Assembly: GCA_035578905.1 (NCBI GenBank)
Contig: JAQJVL010000293.1
Location: forward strand, 62,001-126,000
Direction of reading: 5' to 3'
DNA from: Stictocephala bisonia
Taxonomy: Eukaryota; Arthropoda; Insecta; Hemiptera; Membracidae
Length of the DNA stretch: 64,000 nt
Part shown: piece after piece, positions 23,139 to 35,601 of the stretch
Position numbering within the stretch: position 1 is the stretch's first letter
Layout: each line of letters starts with the position of its first letter
The notes under the pieces: generated by a model
The model's database searches: none
Told to the model about the DNA's origin: nothing
What the model saw: the letters and a program-made list of their open reading frames with translations, nothing else
Position numbers and translations under genes: made by a program

Positions 23139-24526
23139 ATAACTTTTTCAACTCGGGACCTAGATACGTTAGTATTAAAATATTTAACAATCTTGTATTA
23201 AATTGACAACTATGAAGCTTTCTATAAAGGGAAAATACGTAAGTTTAACAGAAAACATATTCAAGTAGTGTCTCCGAGAATAATTTTTGTTTGGTTATAT
23301 CGTTTTATTTTTATTTATTAATTTTTAATTAATATTATTATTTAAGGCTGAATACGTTTTTTATTTGCTGCTAAGGAGATGGAAAAGAACAGAACACCGT
23401 TTCCCGTAAACAATATATAAGTTTTATTGATATTTGAAGCTAGTCACAATTAAGGGTAGGCGGTAGACCATTTACACTCCACGTTAAAATAAGGAATATT
23501 TGCTCAAAACCTACTGGACCATTTAGCTTTAAATTTTTACCTGTGTTTCTATGGAGATTAATATAGACAATGAGTTTTTTCATACGAATTCAATAAAAAA
23601 TTAACTCACAAACATTTTTTTCTAAACGCAGATTAAAAAACATGATTTTTAGCAATTTTTTTTCTACTATGTAAAAATTTTCCAATTTAAATTTTTTTAA
23701 CTGATCTATTGTAACACTATTAGGAGATGATTGTGTAAAAATTCCATTACAATCCTACAAGTACTTTTAGAAAAATGTTCTTTTTGTTCGAAAATTCTAA
23801 AATTTCGGAGAAATCAAAAAGATTGTAACAAAATGCAAGCACTTATCGCGTGTTGTACCCAAAGGCAAATCCGTGTCTCAGAAATATTGCATTAACCTAT
23901 AAACATTATAATTTATGATCCAAACAAATGTAGGGCCCCTATGTGTTTAGAAAGATGTGTAGTTTAATAATATGTAATAAAAAAATTGGAAAAAATTAGT
24001 TTTTACCCTTCCACCTCCCCCTATTTACGTACGTTGTAACGACTAAGAATTCCAAATGTTAAGAACGGTGTTTTCAGATTCTAATCGTACACTATATAAG
24101 ACATCAATATTAGATTTAATAACCCCTTTATATTTTAAAATTGATGACGTTAAAAGATCAAAATTATAGTGTTATATACCCATTGACGTTTATTTTGACT
24201 ACCAAAAAACTTCATGTAGAGTATATCTTTTGAGAGGTTTCGTGTATTGTGAAGTTAACTAATTTTAAAATGAAAGATTATAATTTCTACTATCTGTCAA
24301 ATTTAAAACGGATAATATACACCGTATTTATATCAAAGTTGTACGTATTGACATCCTGGAAATATCTTGGATTTGTTATAGCTATAAAATATGGACTTAC
24401 GTGGTCTATTTTAAAGAGTGTGATTTAATTTTGTAAGTAAACTATTGTTAATAAAAAAAAACGAATTTACTGCGAATGTAATCGGAAAGTAATTAAAAAT
24501 ATTCAAAGTAAATACTCACAGTCTTT
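23139..24526. other. No supported gene
   Basis: AT-rich. The stretch 23440-24040 has the look of an old transposon (caaaacctactggaccattt, ttcgaaaattctaaaatttc), but no ends or domains could be established. Confidence 0.4.
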
Positions 24527-24695
24527 GACAGACAGGTGTCATATTACAAGGAAGAATTAATGCTGTTAAGACACATTACAGAATACATCAAGCATGGTGT
24601 GGGATAAAAGGATCCAAGAGAGTAATCTAACCCAAGAAACTTCTCTGTGAGATCTTATCTGGTGATTAATACTAGACCACATAAATTGCTCTAAA
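24527..24695. repeat. Diverged dispersed repeat, copy 2
   Basis: Aligns in order with 15091-15245 (see that entry). Identity is about two thirds by eye. Confidence 0.6.
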
Positions 24696-24742
24696 GTATA
24701 ATAAATGCCACTGTTTTTTTCTCGTGGTTATAATTTAGTTTT

Positions 24743-24783
24743 CTAACTGTAATATTACGTAGAGAACTAAATATTACAGTTAG
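24743..24783. repeat. Perfect 14-bp inverted repeat
   Basis: Ctaactgtaatatt (24743-24756) and aatattacagttag (24770-24783) with a 13-base loop, followed by a T-run. Just downstream, 24815-24860 carries a decayed relative of the 36-bp C-rich unit (ccgggtgggt, gcacgtgtatggg). Confidence 0.8.
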
Positions 24784-24860
24784 TTTTTTACAGTGGTGCA
24801 GGTTTACCACTGCACGAGTGTGACCGGGTGGGTCTTTACCACTGCACGTGTATGGGATCC

Positions 24861-26645
24861 TCCCATAGAAGCACGGCATTCTAACACATAGACAGTACGG
24901 TAAATCTAATGGTGTAGCCAACCTTCACCACAATAACTTGCGTCACGTACTTGGTAGTGGGGGTGCTACCCACTAGAAATACATAATGATGGGCTTCATG
25001 ACTCACATATACGTGTTGACGGAAGTTCTCGCCTATCTTAATTACGTCTTAAAGATACTTTACCCTTGTACATGATGACGGAACCCCAAAGGAATACCCC
25101 AAAACCCCAAACGGAATACCCAAAGGACATGCGATTCACAAAAACGAAGTCACAAAACATAATTTGTTTAGTAATATGAGTACAAAATATAGTAATCTTG
25201 TGGTGATAGAATTCAGTAAAGCACTTAATCAATTAACAGTCCAGATATATTCACGAAGGAATGAAACTAGTGTGAGTTAACTACGCTTCTTTTTCATTAG
25301 CACTTGTCACGATCAATAAAGACAAGATGGTTGGCTGGAAAAACAACAAATTGTGATTGTTGACATATAATTGGTAAATTATTATTTATTTGTTCCTGCC
25401 TTCTCTCTCCATATTTGCTGATTCCTACATTGTAAAAAAAATTAAATCAAAATTACCAAATTCCAGATACAATTTTCATTTCTTACAATCTCTGCAATTT
25501 GTAAAAGTGTCTTACAATCTCTGCATTTTCCCTTAAAAATACATAATGTACCTAGTTATTTCCATGCATTCATAATCCTACCCTTACTACAAACCTTGAA
25601 ACTAATAACATTTTCCCCAATTCAATTAAAACTTAAATTACAATGTAGTGGATGTTTTTACTACTTTGACAATTGTGTGTTCAAATTTTTGTTGTGTGAC
25701 GTTATTCATTTCTGTCATTATAATTTATATCTTTAATAAAATGTCAATATATTACGCAATTATTTGTTTACAAGTTCTCATTAATTAAATAACTTTTCAC
25801 TTAAACTCACTTATCTAATGACCTTACCATTATTGTTGCTACTTTGTAACTGACGAATTGTATTGGTTTGGTATTTTATTTTTATTTTTATTTATTTTTT
25901 TATGTTTTTTACTGACTGTTCTCTTGACTATTGTGTTTTCATTATAAATATGATTTACTCGCAACATTGTTATTAAATAAAATGTGCATGATAAAGATAA
26001 TCAATCAGACATCTGTATGGCAAGAAAAGTGTGATTGTTATTCTTGTCTGTGACACTGGCCACGCCATAACTCATGTTAATAAATCTCCCAACACAGCTC
26101 CACCCTGCGTGACCTTAATATAGAGAGTTAGTACCACGCCTTGATGGCTGTGTCATTAGTTAGTTGTATAAAATCCACCTTAAAAGGTTACTTAAGACAA
26201 ATACCCATATATACAACACATGGTCTTAGTTAACTCAAGCTATTTGTTAACTTTTTCCGCTCAATAGAAAAATTACAACTATCACCATTATTTATAGTAT
26301 TATTATATTGTCGTGAGCTAACCATAGGTATTTTTATTCATCCCAAAATAACATAATGAATTGTTTAAATCCCTTAGCAGAAATATGCCAATCCTATCGT
26401 ATATGCTCAACGAACTATTAGGTTTATTTTAAAATTGTTTAAATAAATGTAATTTATTTTATCATAATGTTTAGTTTCATTTAATTTTACCTTTATTGTT
26501 TCCGCAACTATATTATAGTAAAATATTGTCCTTTGTGAAAATATAAAAGCATAAAAATATCAATTATATAACTATACTTCATTTACTAGCTGTTACATAC
26601 TTAACAGTAGGCACGATTATTTATTTTTTTTTTTTAATTCCAAAG
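24861..26645. other. No supported gene
   Basis: AT-rich; a small local direct repeat ggaatacccc/aaaacccc lies at 25080-25125. The minus-strand frame 25038-25232 has no family resemblance. Confidence 0.45.
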
Positions 26646-27306
26646 GCAAATCAATACATATTTATAACATCAAACATGGCTAAAAATGTAAAATATTAAA
26701 AAAAAAGCAAATCAATACATATTTATAACATCAAACATGGCTAAAAATGTAAAAGATTGAAAAAAAGCAAATCAATACATATTTATAACATCAAACATGG
26801 CTAAAAATGTAAAAGATTGAAAAAAAGCAAATCAATACATATTTATAACATCAAACATGGCTAAAAATGTAAAAGATTGAAAAAAAGCAAATCAATACAT
26901 ATTTATAACATCAAACATGGCTAAAAATGTAAAAGATTGAAAAAAAGCAAATCAATACATATTTATAACATCAAACATGGCTAAAAATGTAAAAGATTGA
27001 AACAAAGCAAATCAATACATATTTATAACATCAAACATGGCTAAAAATGTAAAAGATTGAAAAAAAGCAAATCAATACATATTTATAACATCAAACATGG
27101 CTAAAAATGTAAAAGATTGAAAAAAAGCAAATCAATACATATTTATAACATCAAACATGGCTAAAAATGTAAAAGATTGAAAAAAAGCAAATCAATACAT
27201 ATTTATAACATCAAACATGGCTAAAAATGTAAAAGATTGAAAAAAAGCAAATCAATACATATTTATAACATCAAACATGGCTAAAAATGTAAAAGATTGA
27301 CAAAAA
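26646..27306. repeat. Homogeneous 60-bp satellite, 11 copies
   Basis: The unit gcaaatcaatacatatttat, aacatcaaacatggctaaaa, atgtaaaagattgaaaaaaa repeats every 60 bases. Units 2 to 11 are identical except for single-base changes (one aacaaag at 27001), while unit 1 differs at a few sites (aatattaaa). Such uniformity means recent expansion or active homogenisation. Every unit carries stops in all frames relevant to a gene. Confidence 0.97.
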
Positions 27307-27806
27307 ATCAATAATCATCAATAACTGAATGCCAAGTAGGTAATACTGACAACACAGCCAATAAAAAAAATAACAAAAATAATTTGTGTTATACAATTAG
27401 TTATTCCTGCTATATTATTTCGCGCTGTAAGATGGCAAACTGTAAACAAATATATTCATAGTTTTTATATCCAATAGATCTACGTGTAAGAGCCCTTTTC
27501 TGGATAAATTATGAATCGGTTTGCTTACAATATATCGTTCTTACTGTAGGGAAATAACACATTGATCGATTATGCGTGTTATTATATAATCCGTGTAGAG
27601 GAATCATAATTATGATTTAATTCCATAGAAAGATACAATCTAGCATATCTAATTATAATTCCTGCCTCTATAAAATAAAAAAACTAACATTATAAGACTA
27701 AGCTACTAATTTTTTTGTTACTATAAATAAGAAAATTGAAACAGAATTTAAAATTTTTACTTTTATTGAGCATTATATGTTCAATTTTAACAAAGTCCAA
27801 GTTTCT
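27307..27806. other. AT-rich spacer
   Basis: No supported feature between satellite and hAT element. Confidence 0.4.
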
Positions 27807-27814
27807 AGCTATTG

Positions 27815-30265
27815 CATTGGTTCCCAACAGGTGGTCCGCGAGAGCCTTGAAAGTGGTCCGCGAGGGACTTAGAAGAAATAAATAATTATTGAGTAAAATG
27901 TAATTTAAAAAAAAAACTAAATTAAGTTAACAAGTTCGATACGGCGGAGGTAGACGGAATAAGGTAGACCGGTAGAGGTAGACCGGCGTAAGGCCGGTGT
28001 GGTGGGAGTGGGATCCAAACTGGTGGGAGTGGGAGCCAAACTGGTGGTGGTGGCAGGGGTAGTCTGCAACTTGCTGTCTTCAGTCGTGAGCGTGAGTCGA
28101 ATAGGTCAACAACTACACTACATTAACTACAACTTTCTATCCTTTTCAACGTTTTGTTTTATGTGCTAAGTTTTATAGTGTTTGTTGAGATTGTTACTAT
28201 TTGCATTCAATATGCCTCCAAAGCGGAAATATGATAGTGATTATATTAAATTTGGGTTTACGTCGATTGAAGTGAATAAAGAGGTTAGACCTCAGTGCGT
28301 AATTTGTGCAGCCGTTCTCAGCAACGAGGCATTGAAACCCGCAAAATTGGAACGTCATTTGAAGACAAATCATGCAAACCTGAGTGACCGGCCACCTGAA
28401 TTCTTCGCAGGTACACTGGAAAATTTAAAGAAAATGAAATTAGGCAAATCTGGGACAGCTTATGAACAGTCAGAAAAACTACTCTCAGCTTCTTTTGAAG
28501 TAGCGCACTTGATTGCTAAGGCTAAGATACCACACACCATCGGCGAAAATCTTCTTAAACCATGTATAATTAAAGCAGTTGAGCAAGTTTTGGGGACTGA
28601 AGCTTCCAAAAAAATGCAGTATATCCCCCTATCTAATAATACGATTAAAACATGAATTGATACAATGAGTAACGACATTAAAGAACAATTAATTGTTGAA
28701 TTAAAAAATCTCCATTTTTCAGTTTGCAATGTCACGAAACTATTGATGTTACGCAGTGCTGTCAATTACTAGTTTTTGTTCGTTATTTGGGCGACAACAG
28801 TACGTTCAAGGAAGACCTTTTAATTACTCAAGATTTGGAGACTACATCTAAGGGCAAAGACGTAATGAAAATAATTTGTGATAATTTAGTAAAGTATGGC
28901 CTTGACTGGAATAAGCTAGCGGGATTTTGTACAGACGGAGCCCCTGCTATGCTGGGATCACGTTCAGGATTGGCAGCCTTGGTAAAGAAGAAGAACCCTG
29001 CTACAGTAACTATGCACTGTATGATCCATCGTCAAGCGTTGGCATCAAAGACACTGCCAGAGAGCCTAAAAAGTGCAATGGAGATGGCCATAAATATGGT
29101 CAATGCAGTCAAAAGAAGCTCACTCAACAGTCGTGTTTTCAAGAAGTTGTGTGCAATGTTAGACTCTGAACACGAAATACTTTTCTTTCATACTGAGGTG
29201 CGTTGGCTTTCAAAGGGAAATATGCTGGAGTGCTTCTTTAAGTTGAGAGAAGAGTTGAAAGTGTTTTTTATTGAAACAAAAATGCAGCGATTCTTGGAGG
29301 ATTTGTGTGATCCAACTTTTGAGGTACAACTTGCGTACCTAGTAGATGTTTTTGGACATTTGAACCAACTGAACTTGCAGCTTCAAGGATCAGGAAATGA
29401 CAAGTTGAAGGGTGTTGGTAACATTTTTGTTTTTGAGGACAAATTCCATGCGTTTTTGTGCAAACTTGATCTGTGGATGAAAAAGATTGAAGAGCAAAAC
29501 TTTCAATCCTTCCCGACTTTGAAACATCTGGCGGACAACAAGAGCTATTCTTCTCATGTGGATAAAATTATACCAAACATCCTCACACATTTAGGAACGC
29601 TTAAAGCAGAATTTTCACGATACTTACCTGAGTACGACAAAGACACACAGATAATTAAAAAAATGATTTGAAATCCTTTCAGCTGTAGTCACAGATGTTC
29701 CCGACGATATCCAAGAGGAGTTGATTGAACTGCAAAATGACAATGATTTGAAGGACACATTTGAAAGTGGCACAGATTTGGAAGAGCTGTGGTGTCGAAA
29801 GGCCATTTCATACCCATACGTCCGGAAAATAGCACTTAGGTGCCTTGTGCTATTTTCAACCACCTACCTGTGCGAGCAAGGTTTTTCAACTTTGCTGTTA
29901 ATAAAAAATAAACAATGAAACCGGCTGAGCTTAGGCAGCGACCTGTGACTAGCACTGAGCAAGAACCATTCACCGAGAATTCCTGAACTAGTAAAACAGA
30001 TTGAGCTCAGAAGTCTCACTAAAATAATTCATAAAAAATATTTTATGTGCAATGAGAACATTTAATTTCTATTTAGACTAGTATTCTAATGAAAATGTAA
30101 CTGTTGCTCAATTGTTCTAAAAATAAACAATTTGCTTATGATTAATGTTTTTTTTTTTTTTTATTGCCTTTGAAACTATATTGTATATACATATCAATGA
30201 TGGTCCGTGCTACTATTAATGTCAAGTAAAGTGGTCCGCGGCCCGGAGTGAGTTGGGAACCACTG
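27815..30265 (+). mobile_element. hAT transposon (BED-finger, ZBED5/SCAND3-like), full length but dead
   Basis: Both ends are present: left cattggttcccaacaggtgg and right ...agttgggaaccactg, giving imperfect CA(G/T)TGGTTCCCAAC terminal inverted repeats. Subterminal gtggtccgcg words occur at both ends. An exact 8-bp target duplication, agctattg, flanks the element at 27807-27814 and 30266-30273, which is the hAT hallmark. The 2451-bp body holds one transposase gene broken by stops and frameshifts (next entry). Confidence 0.95.
28212..30030 (+). pseudogene. hAT transposase with N-terminal BED zinc finger, inactivated
   Basis: The likely start is ATG 28212 (MPPKRKYDSDYIKFGFTSIE), typical for this family. 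A BED finger follows with C29, C32, H49, H54. The catalytic core shows CTDGAPAMLGSRSG at about 28927-28968, then MIHRQALASKTLP and HTEVRWLSKGN, and the C-terminal dimerisation region has CEQGFSTLL. Lesions: TGA at 28653, a 1-base frameshift in the A-run near 28703-28708, the first catalytic aspartate of the family's DESTD box replaced (reads CHETID, about 28727-28744), TGA at 29669, a second 1-base shift near 29680, TGA at 29916 and at 29946. All four stops sit where relatives have arginine, so CGA to TGA is the simplest origin. The enzyme cannot be made. Confidence 0.93.
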
Positions 30266-30273
30266 AGCTATTG

Positions 30274-32529
30274 TATAATATACATTTGGCATGATGTTAC
30301 ACAGTAATATACTGTTGAGTGGTTTTAACACACAATGTGCATTACGTCACTAATAGGTTGGATTTATAGAGGACTTAAGTCGTACGTGCAACAATCATCT
30401 GATTATAGAGTGTTAATTATAAAGCCAATCCTCTATAGTGCTACTCTATAACCTTTAGAATTTAACTATGTGCTCTTTGTTAATCGAATGAAATTTGAAC
30501 ACAAAAACCCTTCTAATGATGTTAATATTTATAAAACTTTATTTAATGTTTATTTATTTATAATTATTAATTTATTTTACTATTTTTTATTTGTTGAATT
30601 ATTTCTAGTTCTTACATGAATAAACTATGACTTCTATTTATATTTTTATACTTTAATTTCAATATTCATTCATTTGAAATTCATTCAAATTCATTTTAAG
30701 AATTTTAATATTTTCCTGTAAGTTTTACTGAAGTTAATAGCTTGTTCATCAGTTCACCTCAAAGGTAACAATCTATTACTTGCTCCATAATAATACGAGC
30801 TTTTATAGATTTACTGTTTCATTTAACAGCCAGTTTAACATTTTTCAATTATTATTTCATACATTTGGATTGATTAAGATTGCATTAAGATGTATTAAAT
30901 ATAAATTTCGAAGATTATCAACTCAATTGTCTATAACTTAGTATAATATATTGGATTTAATAAATATTTTGAGCTTATTATGTGATGGTATAAATAATAA
31001 CTAAGAAGCGAATACGTCACACAGTGCAAATTCTTTACAAAATACAAAAATTCCCAAAATTATGGAAATCATAACTTATACTGTAATAAATTTATTTTGG
31101 CTTACGTTTACTGGGATTTGCTTCACTCTATTCATATTTGTTAAACAGTACTAAAAATATTTACTATATATTTTAGGAAAGGATTATGAGCCTGTATCCT
31201 TTTTTCATTATTACAAATACAAATGTATCTTTATGAATTGGAGAATTTAAATTTGTGTGGTATATTTCTAAGGATACTGAAAGTAGAGATAATTCTTTAT
31301 TTTATTACTTAGTTCACACTTAACTAGTTTAGTCCCATTTCTAAAGTGTTGTATGTTTTAAAACTCCAAGGCTGTTTTAAACGCTTTATAGTTGAGTAGG
31401 TTGGTGTCATTGGCAGTGGGAAAATGGGTGGGTATAGGGGAGAGGGGGGGTCTCAAATCTAAATATTAATAAACTATAATAGGAAATTTATGTATATATC
31501 ATGTTCAAATGTCAAATTGTTAAATTATTTTGTTGGTAAATAAGGTGGTAAAAAGTTGAAACACATTTTATGTTCATAAAGTAGTATTGATTTTTGTATC
31601 AACATAAACGCAAAACTGTAGGTTTTCAGCAAAAATTGTGTATTTTTGCTAAACAATGCAAAATAAAACATGAGGAGATGTTTTATTTAAAACACCTCGT
31701 AACATTACAGATATAAAATTTGATTTCCCAAAAGGCAGCAGACTCGTAAACCATTTGATCAGGAAATGTATTTTATGTTTTTCCTGTTGAAGAATAACTC
31801 CAATTTCGTTAATTAGAGGATCTGAAATTCTTTATTTAAGCTTTAACTTATTGCTTAACAAATGTACAAATAAATAGCTTACAATAAATATGACCTAAAG
31901 AGCTTTTATATGATTAAGGCGTTTTGAAGTGAACTGAACAAACAACTACAAGCTTTCCAATTTTTGTTAGAGTTGTTAAGTAAATATTTGTGGTAATTTT
32001 AGACAGATTTGAAAATGAACTTGTTGTGTAATATGATTGATTTTTTCATTTTAATGTAAATTATTTATTAACTATTCAATTGAGCTTAAATAAAATAACA
32101 AAAGTTCATTTCTAGGTGTGTTTTAAACATATTTTTTTTTTTAAATCATTCAACATTACAATACAGTTGCTAGTTACCATTTTTCACCTGTGTAATTCTT
32201 TAAATATGATCTCATACTTTTATAATATCTATAAAGCCGCATGTATAACTGACTGATTGACTCACGTATACAAAGTCTAACCAAATTTAAATTTGGCACT
32301 TGTAGCTTTTATAGCGCAACCGAAGGGAAAATTTCAAAAAGGTTTTAAATGTTTAATCCCCCAAGAAAATCAAAATAGTGGAAGGGAATTTTGAATTATG
32401 TGCAGAGATTTACTTACGCCTTGATTTTGGGCAAACTGTTTGCTAGAATATTTCAGATTTGTAATGAAATTTTCTACAATTTTGGTTGAATAACTTTTTT
32501 TTTTTAATAACTACGCAAAATATCGTTAA
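30274..32529. other. AT-rich, no gene
   Basis: No coding feature. The only compositional outlier is the G-rich motif at 31418-31450, listed separately. Confidence 0.5.
31418..31450 (+). other. G-quadruplex-type motif
   Basis: Five runs of three or more G (gggaaaatgggtgggtata, then ggggaga and a seven-G run) within 33 bases satisfy the G3+N1-7 pattern. It is isolated in very AT-rich DNA. Confidence 0.75.
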
Positions 32530-33644
32530 ATTTAACATTTCGGTAAAAAATATATTTTTGTTAGCTTTTCGTATTTTATTGCCTTATTACGATAATTAAA
32601 GGACTTAAACCTTACACACTATTTACTTTTACTAATTTGCTACAAAGCTACTATGAACTTTGATTTTTCACTTTTCATAACCTAGAAAAAATTCAAAATG
32701 ATTGACGTGAAAACCTGTTTGCAGAGTTGAGGTTTTTGTTTTACTGAAACAGTAATTTTTGGTTTAGATAACATCTAATGAAATATTCAAATTAACAATT
32801 AAATAGTGTACAACAGTTATTATATACATATTTGTGGTACATAATATAGTTTCCTCACAAAAAGTCGGTAAAGTTGTGTTTTGTCGAAAACTTGTAATTT
32901 TTTTTGTATAGTTCCTCCCATTTAAGTATGATTAAAAGAAGCAAGAAACTTAAAAATATACACACTATTAATCTTAATTATTCTATTATTTTTCTGCTAT
33001 AACATTTTATTTTACACTTTGCTTAAACTAAAAAAGTTCAAATAGCTAACGTGAAAATGCTTATCTGTTTGCAGAGTTGAAGTTTTTGTTTTACTGAAAC
33101 TGTATTTAGTTTAGATAGCATCTAATTAAATATTAAAATTAAAATCTGTACAAAAAAGTATTATATACATGTTTGTAGTACATACATAGTTTCCTCACAT
33201 GAAGTTGATAAAGTTAAGTTTTGTCAAAAACATGTGATTTTTTTGGAGGAGTCCCTCCTATTTAAGCAAGAGTAAAAGAAGTCAGAAACTAAAAACCTTA
33301 CTTACTAATTACCTTCACATTTGTTTGGTAATAAAATGCTATGTAATTAAATCTTGCACTTTTCATAACCCAATAAAATTCAAAATGGCTGACGAGAAAA
33401 CACTTACATGTATACACCGTAGAGGTTATTATTTTCAAAAGCTGTAATATTTAGTTTGGATAACACCTAATGAAATAATTAAATTCTTTACAAAAGGTAT
33501 CGTATACATTTTTGTGGTTTTTCGATAGTTTCCTTACAAAGAGTAGGTAAAGAAGTTTTTTTTTATTTCTAAATATTTGGTTTTTTTAAATATATCCTCT
33601 TATTTAAGCATGATTAAAACAAGCTGGACATTTCAAACCTTGTA
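32530..33644. repeat. Diverged 343-bp tandem repeat, three copies plus partial
   Basis: Markers recur in phase: acgtgaaaa-type words at about 32704, 33048 and 33390; tgtttgcagagttgaggttt and its variants; agtttcctcacaaaaagtcg-type words; cattta-agtatgattaaaa-type words. Spacing is 342-344 bases. Copies are roughly 70-75 percent alike by eye. A fourth copy's end lies at 36052-36160, on the other side of the Penelope insertion. Confidence 0.85.
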
Positions 33645-33654
33645 CAATATTTAC
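33645..33654. repeat. Target duplication of Penelope-like element, left
   Basis: Caatatttac here equals 35743-35752. Joining the flanks reconstructs the paralogous uninterrupted sequence at 36145-36160 (acactacttacgttgacc). Confidence 0.8.
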
Positions 33655-33708
33655 TTGTAAGAGAAAATCACTTACTTATTCCGTCGTACAGCTCCTGTGT
33701 GAATAGTA

Positions 33709-33752
33709 TATTCAGAACATGTTTCACCGTAAGTACGGCATCCTCAGCTGGT
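33709..33752 (-). ncRNA. Hammerhead-ribozyme-like motif (left arm)
   Basis: Minus-strand mirror of the motif at 35602-35645; see there. Confidence 0.4.
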
Positions 33753-33929
33753 CATCGAGTGAAGATCAATCCACCTAATGGGTTTAGTCACAAGATAAAA
33801 TTACACAAACACAAAGTACATATACATAATTAATACATTTAAACTCGCACGGACGAACACTAACGACGGGCCAGTCATGACTGTAACACATCACTTTGTC
33901 TGCAGTACTGGACAAAACAAGCCGTTGTG

Positions 33930-34792
33930 CTAACCAGGCGTGTTCTTGTTGTTATCATTTTGGCAGAGAACAGCTGATCTGTGGTGACTTGAGTTAAATC
34001 CATTAATGAGGCCATTGAAGATTGCATTTGAATTAAATTGTAGCTTATCATTTATGATGAATTCGTTAATATTGTTATTTTTAAATGCTTTGTAAATCTC
34101 GAATTCTTCAAGCGTGTCCATCTCTCTTCCTTTACTGCATACATGTAAGATATCCAAACTATTGTCCATTGCCTCAAGTGAATGATTGTGATCAAATAAA
34201 TGTTGTCCGAATGTCGATTTTTGTTTATCCAATTTAGGGTTGGGTAGGTGTTCCTTGAATCTGGTAATAAATCTTCGTCCGGTTTGGCCAATATAAATAC
34301 TTGGACATTCAGCACATTTCAACTTGTAAATTCCAGTTTTTTCATACTTATTTAATTGGTTTTTATTCCTGTTAAGAACGTTTTTTGTTCTATTTGAAAG
34401 GCTATTTTAATATTGTGTTCCTTCAACTGTTTATGCAGGCTATTTTGTATGTTATGACTGTATTCAACAGTGATATATCTAACAGGATTAATGGCTGTGC
34501 TATTATTAGGTGATATAACATCATTAGATTTTTTATTCTTGTGTTTAGCAATTAATTTGTCCACGATGCTACTATTATAACCATTAACAATGGCAATATG
34601 TTTTATTATGGCAACCTCTTTATTGTAATGTTCGATGCTCAACGGAACATTCAACAATCTATGCACCAAGGAGTTGTATGCCCCCATTTTCTGAGAGTGA
34701 GGATGGTATGAGCTTGCGTGTATGGTTTGATCATTTGTGGTAATACTATCATAATATACAACGGGAACACTAGACAGCTCAACTTTCTTCAT
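33930..34792 (-). pseudogene. Penelope-like RT C-terminus and GIY-YIG endonuclease, left copy
   Basis: Minus-strand frames 34792-34352 and 34322-33930. The first carries TTNDQTIHASSYHPHSQKMG and LVHRLLNVPLS, the region following the Penelope reverse-transcriptase core. The second carries the endonuclease: TGIYKLKC, then CPSIYIGQTGRRFITRFKEH, so both the GIY and YIG strands and the conserved R and H are visible, and it continues open to the C-terminus. A 7-base deletion near 34397, relative to the right copy, breaks the frame between RT and endonuclease. The 5' end is truncated at about 34797, where the two copies meet. Confidence 0.88.
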
Positions 34793-34799
34793 AATTATT

Positions 34800-35424
34800 T
34801 AAACAAATTAGCACCTAAGCTGAAATTTACCCTCGAAACTGAAAACAATAATAAACTAAACTTTTTAGACCTGACCATACATAAAAAACAATATTAACTT
34901 ACAATTCAGTATTTATAGAAAGCCCACCAACAATATTAAAATAGCCTTTAAAACTTCAAATAGAACAAAAAAACGTTCTTAACAGGAATAAAAACCAATT
35001 AAATAAGTATGAAAAAACTGGAATTTACAAGTTGAAATGCGCTGAATGTCCAAGTATTTATATTGGCCAAACCGGACGAAGATTTATTACCAGATTCAAG
35101 GAACACCTACCCAACCCTAAATTGGATAAACAAAAATCGACATTCGGACAACATTTATTTGATCACAATCATTCACTTGAGGCAATGGACAATAGTTTGG
35201 ATATCTTACATGTATGCAGTAAAGGAAGTGAGATGGACACGCTTGAAGAATTCGAGATTTACAAAGCATTTAAAAATAACAATATTAACGAATTCATCAT
35301 AAATGATAAGCTACAATTTAATTCAAATGCAATCTTCAATGGCCTCATTAATGGATTTAACTCAAGTCACCACAGATCAGCTGTTCTCTGCCAAAATGAT
35401 AACAACAAGAACACGCCTGGTTAG
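34800..35424 (+). pseudogene. Penelope-like RT fragment and GIY-YIG endonuclease, right copy
   Basis: It starts at the junction with APKLKFTLETENNNKLNFLD then LTIHKK, and after a frame slip NINLQFSIYRKPTNN: the late RT palm/thumb region. It then jumps directly to IKIAF, omitting about 440 bases present in the left copy. The deletion junction shares caatattaaaatagcc with the left copy, suggesting microhomology. The endonuclease (GIY at about 35018, YIG at about 35062-35070, stop at 35422) is open, but an A-run with seven A instead of six (about 34969-34975) puts it out of frame with the RT. Non-functional. Confidence 0.88.
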
Positions 35425-35601
35425 CACAACGGCTTGTTTTGTCCAGTACTGCAGACAAAGTGATGTGTTACAGTCATGACTGGCCCGTCGTTAGTGTTCG
35501 TCCGTGCGAGTTTAAATGTATTAATTATGTATATGTACTTTGTGTTTGTGTAATTTTATCTTGTGACTAAACCCATTAGGTGGATTGATCTTCACTCGAT
35601 G

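Noticed and set aside
23440..24040. Possible MITE with gggtaggcggt / cctccccct ends
   Set aside because: Ends match too poorly and no target duplication was found.
26646..27306. CRISPR-like array
   Set aside because: Units are contiguous and identical without unique spacers; eukaryotic satellite.
28460..28765. Minus-strand 101-codon frame
   Set aside because: Antisense shadow of the hAT transposase.
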